The translations under genes and the position numbers were made by a program. The notes below the pieces were generated by a model that had not been told where the DNA came from, ran no database searches, and saw only the letters and a list, made by a program, of their open reading frames with translations. Below are positions 30,607 through 34,178 of a DNA stretch of 34,178 nt, one piece after another (within the stretch, counting starts at the first letter, position 1; each line of letters begins with the position of its first letter). Source of the DNA: DATJLY01 sp035518375 (GTDB taxonomy: Bacteria > Pseudomonadota > Alphaproteobacteria > ATCC43930 > CGMCC-115725); assembly GCA_035518375.1 (NCBI GenBank), contig DATIXQ010000070.1, positions 1-34,178 on the forward strand. Direction: 5' to 3'.

Positions 30607-32684
30607 TGCCGAAGCTCACCGTCAACGGGATCGAGGTCGAGGTGCCGCCGGGCACGACGGTGCTGCAGGCATGTCAGCGCGCGGGCGTCGAGGTGGCGCA
30701 TTTCTGCTACCACCAGCGCCTCGCGATCGCCGGCAACTGCCGCATGTGCCTCGTCGAGCAGGAGAAGGCGCCGAAGCCGATCGCGAGCTGCGCTATGCCC
30801 GCCGCCGACGGCATGGTGATCCACACCGACAGCGCCAAGGCGCAGAAGGCGCGCAAGGGGGTGATGGAGTTCCTGCTCATCAACCACCCGCTCGATTGCC
30901 CGATCTGCGATCAGGGCGGCGAGTGCGATCTTCAGGACGAAGCTATGGCTTATGGCTTCGACCGCGGCCGCTTCAAGGAGAACAAGCGCGCCGTCCGCGA
31001 CAAGGAGCTGGGGCCGCTCGTCAAGACGAGCATGAACCGCTGCATCCACTGCACGCGCTGCATCCGCTTTCTCGACGACGTGGCAGGCGTCTCCGAGCTT
31101 GGCGCCACGAGCCGCGGCGAGGACATGGAGATCGGAACCTATATCGAGCGCGCGCTCACATCGGAGCTTTCGGCCAACATCGTCGATCTCTGCCCCGTGG
31201 GCGCGCTCACGGCGAAGCCGTACGCCTATATCGCGCGGCCGTGGGAATTGGCGAAGACGGAATCGATCGACGTGCTCGATGCGCTCGGCAGCAACATCCG
31301 CGTCGATTCGCGCGGGGGGCGCGTGCTGCGCGTCTTGCCGCGCCTCAACGACGACGTGAACGAGGAGTGGATCTCCGACAAGACGCGCCATGCCCATGAC
31401 GGGCTCGCGCGCCGCCGCCTCGACCGGCCCTATGTGCGGCGCAACGGCCGGCTCGAGGAATGCTCCTGGCAGGATGCGTTCCATGCGATCACCGAGCGGC
31501 TCGCGCGCGTCAAAGGGCCGCAGCTCGCTGCCATCGTCGGCGACCTCGCCGATGCCGAGGCGATCTGCGCCTTGAAGGATTTGATGGCGGCGCTCGGCTC
31601 GCCCAACCTCGATTGCCGTCAGGATGGCGCGGCACTCGATCCCGCATGCCGCGCCGGTTACATCTTCAACACCACGATCGCCGGCATCGAGCAGGCCGAC
31701 CGTTGCCTGCTCGTCAGCACGAACCCGCGCATGGAAGCGGCCGTCCTCAACGCGCGGCTCCGGAAGCGTTGGCTCCAGGGCGGCTTCCGCGTCGCTTCGA
31801 TCGGTCCGGCGCTCGATCTTACATATCCCGTCGCCTCGCTCGGCGCGGGGCCGGAAACGCTGGCCGAGCTTGCGGCCGGCCGCGGCGAATGGTTCGAGGT
31901 GCTGAAATCGGCAAAGCACCCGATGCTGGTGCTGGGCCAAGGCGCGCTCGCGCGGCGCGACGGCGCGGCCGTGCTCGATCTCGCGCGCACGCTTGCCGAA
32001 GCGGCCGGTCTCGTGCGCGAGGACTGGAACGGCTTCAACGTGTTGCACACGGCCGCGGCGCGCGTGGGCGCGCTCGACCTCGGCTTCGTGCCGGGGCAGG
32101 GTGGCCGCGACCTCGCGGGCATCCTCGCCGGCTGCGCTTCGGGCGAGATCGGCGCGCTCTATCTTCTCGGCGCCGACGAAATCGACACGGGGTCGCTCGG
32201 CTCGGCCTTCGTCATCTACCAGGGCCATCATGGCGACCGCGGCGCGCGCCGCGCCGATGTGGTGCTGCCGGGCGCGGCCTATACCGAGAAGGACGCGACC
32301 TACGTCAACACCGAGGGCCGCGTGCAGCGCGCCAACCGCGCCGTCTTCCCGCCGGGCGACGCGCGCGAGGACTGGAAGATTCTGCGCGCGCTTTCGGGCG
32401 CGCTCGGGAAGCCGCTGCCGTACGACTCGCTTCCGGCGCTGCGCGCGCGCATGGCGGAGGCAAATCCGGTTTTCGCGCATCCCGACGAAGTGACGCGTGC
32501 GACGTGGGGCGCATTCGGCCGGAAAGGGCCGGTCGAGCGTCAGCCCTTCGTTTCGCCCATCGGCGACTTCTACCGCACCGACGCGATCGGCCGCGCCTCG
32601 CCCACCATGGCGGACTGCGCGGCGAGTTTGGGCAGCGTCAAAGGCGTGCCGCACGCGGCGCCGAGGTCCGGCACGCATGGCTGA
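30606..32684 (+). CDS. nuoG: NADH-quinone oxidoreductase subunit G
   Basis: The 692-residue 75-kDa subunit. The N-terminal ferredoxin domain binds 2Fe-2S through Cys34, Cys45, Cys48 and Cys62 (HFCYHQRLAIAGNCRMC in part). HPLDCPICDQGGECDLQDEA provides the His/Cys-ligated cluster, and CIHCTRCIRF with a later CPVGALTAKP the next 4Fe-4S. The rest is the molybdopterin-oxidoreductase-like domain without cofactor. The ATG at 30606 shares a base with the previous stop codon. Length is normal for the alphaproteobacterial form. It overlaps nuoH by 8 bases. Confidence 0.97.
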   Translation: MPKLTVNGIEVEVPPGTTVLQACQRAGVEVAHFCYHQRLAIAGNCRMCLVEQEKAPKPIASCAMPAADGMVIHTDSAKAQKARKGVMEFLLINHPLDCPICDQGGECDLQDEAMAYGFDRGRFKENKRAVRDKELGPLVKTSMNRCIHCTRCIRFLDDVAGVSELGATSRGEDMEIGTYIERALTSELSANIVDLCPVGALTAKPYAYIARPWELAKTESIDVLDALGSNIRVDSRGGRVLRVLPRLNDDVNEEWISDKTRHAHDGLARRRLDRPYVRRNGRLEECSWQDAFHAITERLARVKGPQLAAIVGDLADAEAICALKDLMAALGSPNLDCRQDGAALDPACRAGYIFNTTIAGIEQADRCLLVSTNPRMEAAVLNARLRKRWLQGGFRVASIGPALDLTYPVASLGAGPETLAELAAGRGEWFEVLKSAKHPMLVLGQGALARRDGAAVLDLARTLAEAAGLVREDWNGFNVLHTAAARVGALDLGFVPGQGGRDLAGILAGCASGEIGALYLLGADEIDTGSLGSAFVIYQGHHGDRGARRADVVLPGAAYTEKDATYVNTEGRVQRANRAVFPPGDAREDWKILRALSGALGKPLPYDSLPALRARMAEANPVFAHPDEVTRATWGAFGRKGPVERQPFVSPIGDFYRTDAIGRASPTMADCAASLGSVKGVPHAAPRSGTHG

Positions 32685-33699
32685 GTTCTGGACCGAATAC
32701 GGTCTCCCGACCCTCCTCCTCATTATCGAGATCGTGGTGGTCGTGGTCGGCCTTCTGATCGCGGTAGCCTATCTCACCTATGCCGAGCGCAAGGTGCTGG
32801 CGGCGGCGCAGCTCCGCATGGGCCCGAACGTCGTTGGCTGGTTCGGGCTTTTGCAGCCGATCGCCGACGGGGTGAAGCTGCTCCTGAAGGAGACAGTGAT
32901 CCCGAGCGGCGCTAACCGCGTCGTCTTCGTGCTGGCGCCGATCCTGACCTTTTCGCTCGCGCTCGTCGCCTGGGCAGTCATCCCGTTCGACGCCGGCGTC
33001 GTCATCGCCGACATCAACGTAGGCGTCCTCTATCTCTATGCGATCAGCTCGCTTGGCGTTTATGGCATCATCATGGCGGGCTGGTCGTCGAACTCGAAGT
33101 ACGCCTTCCTCGGCGCGCTGCGCTCGGCCGCGCAAATGGTGTCCTACGAGGTCTCGATCGGATTCATCATTGTGTGCGTCCTCCTCTGCGCCGGCTCGCT
33201 CGACCTCCAGGCCATCGTCGAGGCGCAGCGGCATATCTGGTACTGCATCCCGCTCTTCCCGATGTTCATCGTGTTCTTCATCTCGGGGCTCGCCGAGTGC
33301 AACCGCTCGCCGTTCGATCTGGTCGAGGGCGAATCAGAGCTCGTCGCGGGATTCTTTGTCGAATATTCAGCCATGACGTTCGCGCTCTTCTATCTCGGCG
33401 AATACGCCAACATGATCCTGATGAGCGCGATGACGACGATCCTGTTCTTGGGCGGATGGCTTGCGCCCTTCAACATCCAGCCTTTCACGGGCGTGCTCGC
33501 CCATTTCTGGTCGGCGGCGTGGTTCTTCGCCAAGATCGCCTTCGTGCTGTTCTGCTTCCTGTGGGTGCGGGCGACTTTGCCGCGCTTCCGCTACGACCAG
33601 TTGATGCGGCTCGGCTGGAAGGTGTTTCTGCCGGGATCGCTCGCCTACCTGGTGCTGGTGGCCGCCGTGCTGGTCGCCACCGGATGGGTGCCGAAATGA
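32677..33699 (+). CDS. nuoH: NADH-quinone oxidoreductase subunit H
   Basis: A 340-residue membrane subunit at the quinone chamber of complex I. About eight membrane helices are seen, starting with LPTLLLIIEIVVVVVGLLIA at 10-29. Conserved blocks include YAERKVLAAAQLRMGPNVVG, and SGLAECNRSPFDLVEGESEL, and EYSAMTFALFYLGEYANM. The ATG at 32677 lies inside the end of nuoG (8-base overlap) and gives the standard length. Confidence 0.97.
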   Translation: MAEFWTEYGLPTLLLIIEIVVVVVGLLIAVAYLTYAERKVLAAAQLRMGPNVVGWFGLLQPIADGVKLLLKETVIPSGANRVVFVLAPILTFSLALVAWAVIPFDAGVVIADINVGVLYLYAISSLGVYGIIMAGWSSNSKYAFLGALRSAAQMVSYEVSIGFIIVCVLLCAGSLDLQAIVEAQRHIWYCIPLFPMFIVFFISGLAECNRSPFDLVEGESELVAGFFVEYSAMTFALFYLGEYANMILMSAMTTILFLGGWLAPFNIQPFTGVLAHFWSAAWFFAKIAFVLFCFLWVRATLPRFRYDQLMRLGWKVFLPGSLAYLVLVAAVLVATGWVPK

Positions 33700-33734
33700 C
33701 CGTTCTTTCCCTCACGCGAGCCTTGGGAGGCTGA
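33696..33734 (+). CDS. 12-codon mini-ORF bridging nuoH and nuoI
   Basis: The nuoH stop codon lies in ATGA at 33696, and this new frame reads MTVLSLTRALGG and stops at 33734, three bases before the nuoI ATG. It includes the nuoI ribosome binding site (GGGAGG). The frame may couple translation of nuoH to nuoI rather than make a useful peptide. Its existence could be chance. Confidence 0.3.
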   Translation: MTVLSLTRALGG

Positions 33735-33737
33735 GCG

Positions 33738-34178
33738 ATGGCATTCCTCGACCGTACCGCCCGCGGCCTGCTGCTCGTCGAGCTCGTCCGCGGCCTCGGT
33801 CTCACCTTCCGATACATGTTCAAGCCGCCGGTGACGGTGAACTATCCCTTCGAGAAGGGGCCGCTCAGTCCGCGCTTCCGCGGCGAGCATGCGCTGCGCC
33901 GCTATCCCAACGGCGAGGAGCGCTGCATCGCCTGCAAATTGTGCGAGGCGATCTGCCCGGCCCTGGCGATCACGATCGAGGCCGAGCCGCGCGAGGACGG
34001 CAGCCGCCGCACGACGCGCTACGACATCGACATGACCAAGTGCATCTATTGCGGCTATTGCCAGGAGGCCTGTCCGGTCGATGCGATTGTCGAAGGGCCA
34101 AATTTCGAGTTTGCGACCGAAACTCACGAAGAACTCCTCTACGACAAGGAAAAGCTGTTGGCCAACGGCGACCGCTGG
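33738..34178 (+). CDS. nuoI: NADH-quinone oxidoreductase subunit I, truncated by window end
   Basis: The first 147 codons of the 23-kDa subunit, which carries two 4Fe-4S clusters (N6a and N6b). Both ferredoxin motifs are complete: CIACKLCEAICP and CIYCGYCQEACP. The N-terminal part MAFLDRTARGLLLVELVRGL and the segment KPPVTVNYPFEKGPLSPRFR are typical. GGGAGG precedes the ATG at 33738. The frame is open at the last base; the family is about 162 residues, so roughly 15 codons lie beyond the window. nuoJKLMN presumably follow. Confidence 0.96.
   Translation, partial: MAFLDRTARGLLLVELVRGLGLTFRYMFKPPVTVNYPFEKGPLSPRFRGEHALRRYPNGEERCIACKLCEAICPALAITIEAEPREDGSRRTTRYDIDMTKCIYCGYCQEACPVDAIVEGPNFEFATETHEELLYDKEKLLANGDRW

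Noticed and set aside
30588..32723. 711-codon open frame antisense to nuoG
   Set aside because: It mirrors nuoG; the composition is Arg/Ala/His-rich and no motif is present.

Overview
This is a GC-rich window (roughly two thirds G+C by eye) from an alphaproteobacterial chromosome. The best evidence for that placement is the right half: tRNA-Leu, tig, clpP, clpX, lon, hupB, tRNA-Val, tRNA-Asp, then the NADH dehydrogenase operon nuoA onward. This gene order is familiar from Rhodospirillales and Rhizobiales. I cannot assign a genus. Housekeeping genes show alphaproteobacterial features, such as fused NAD(P)H-hydrate epimerase/dehydratase and glnB-glnA behind a sigma-54-type promoter.

Layout. 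(1) 1-576 has no convincing gene; it is a mosaic of intergenic repeats including a 36-bp tandem array. (2) 577-4220 is an accessory catabolic module: a UbiD-family decarboxylase, a substrate-binding-fold protein with no signal peptide, and two divergent VOC-fold proteins. (3) 4221-6640 holds a small hypothetical gene, the glnA terminator, glnA, glnB and a sigma-54-type promoter, all on the minus strand. (4) 6737-12704 is a minus-strand catabolic operon, read as Rieske ferredoxin, UbiD decarboxylase, Rieske oxygenase, PdxA-like dehydrogenase, DUF1345 membrane protein and secreted substrate-binding protein. It is divergent from a GNAT gene and a second signal-less substrate-binding-fold gene (12754-14171). 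(5) 14252-18301 holds a terminator, a 42-residue membrane peptide, tRNA-His, nnr, malonyl-CoA decarboxylase and a PNPOx-fold protein. (6) 18396-25644 is the protein quality-control block with tRNAs. (7) 25690-34178 is nuoABCDEF, a pentapeptide-repeat gene, nuoG, nuoH and nuoI; nuoI runs off the end.

How the genes may work together. Rieske oxygenase plus ferredoxin, a PdxA-type dehydrogenase and a UbiD decarboxylase are the enzyme types used on aromatic carboxylates, as in phthalate and terephthalate pathways. The most interesting element is the pair of signal-less NMT1/THI5-like proteins next to the UbiD and Rieske genes, with no ABC permease or ATPase in the window. They look more like cytosolic enzymes or sensors than transport proteins. 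No flavin prenyltransferase (UbiX) and no ferredoxin reductase is present here, so those functions must be encoded elsewhere. The PII/glutamine synthetase pair is a nitrogen-control unit that happens to lie between the two catabolic modules.
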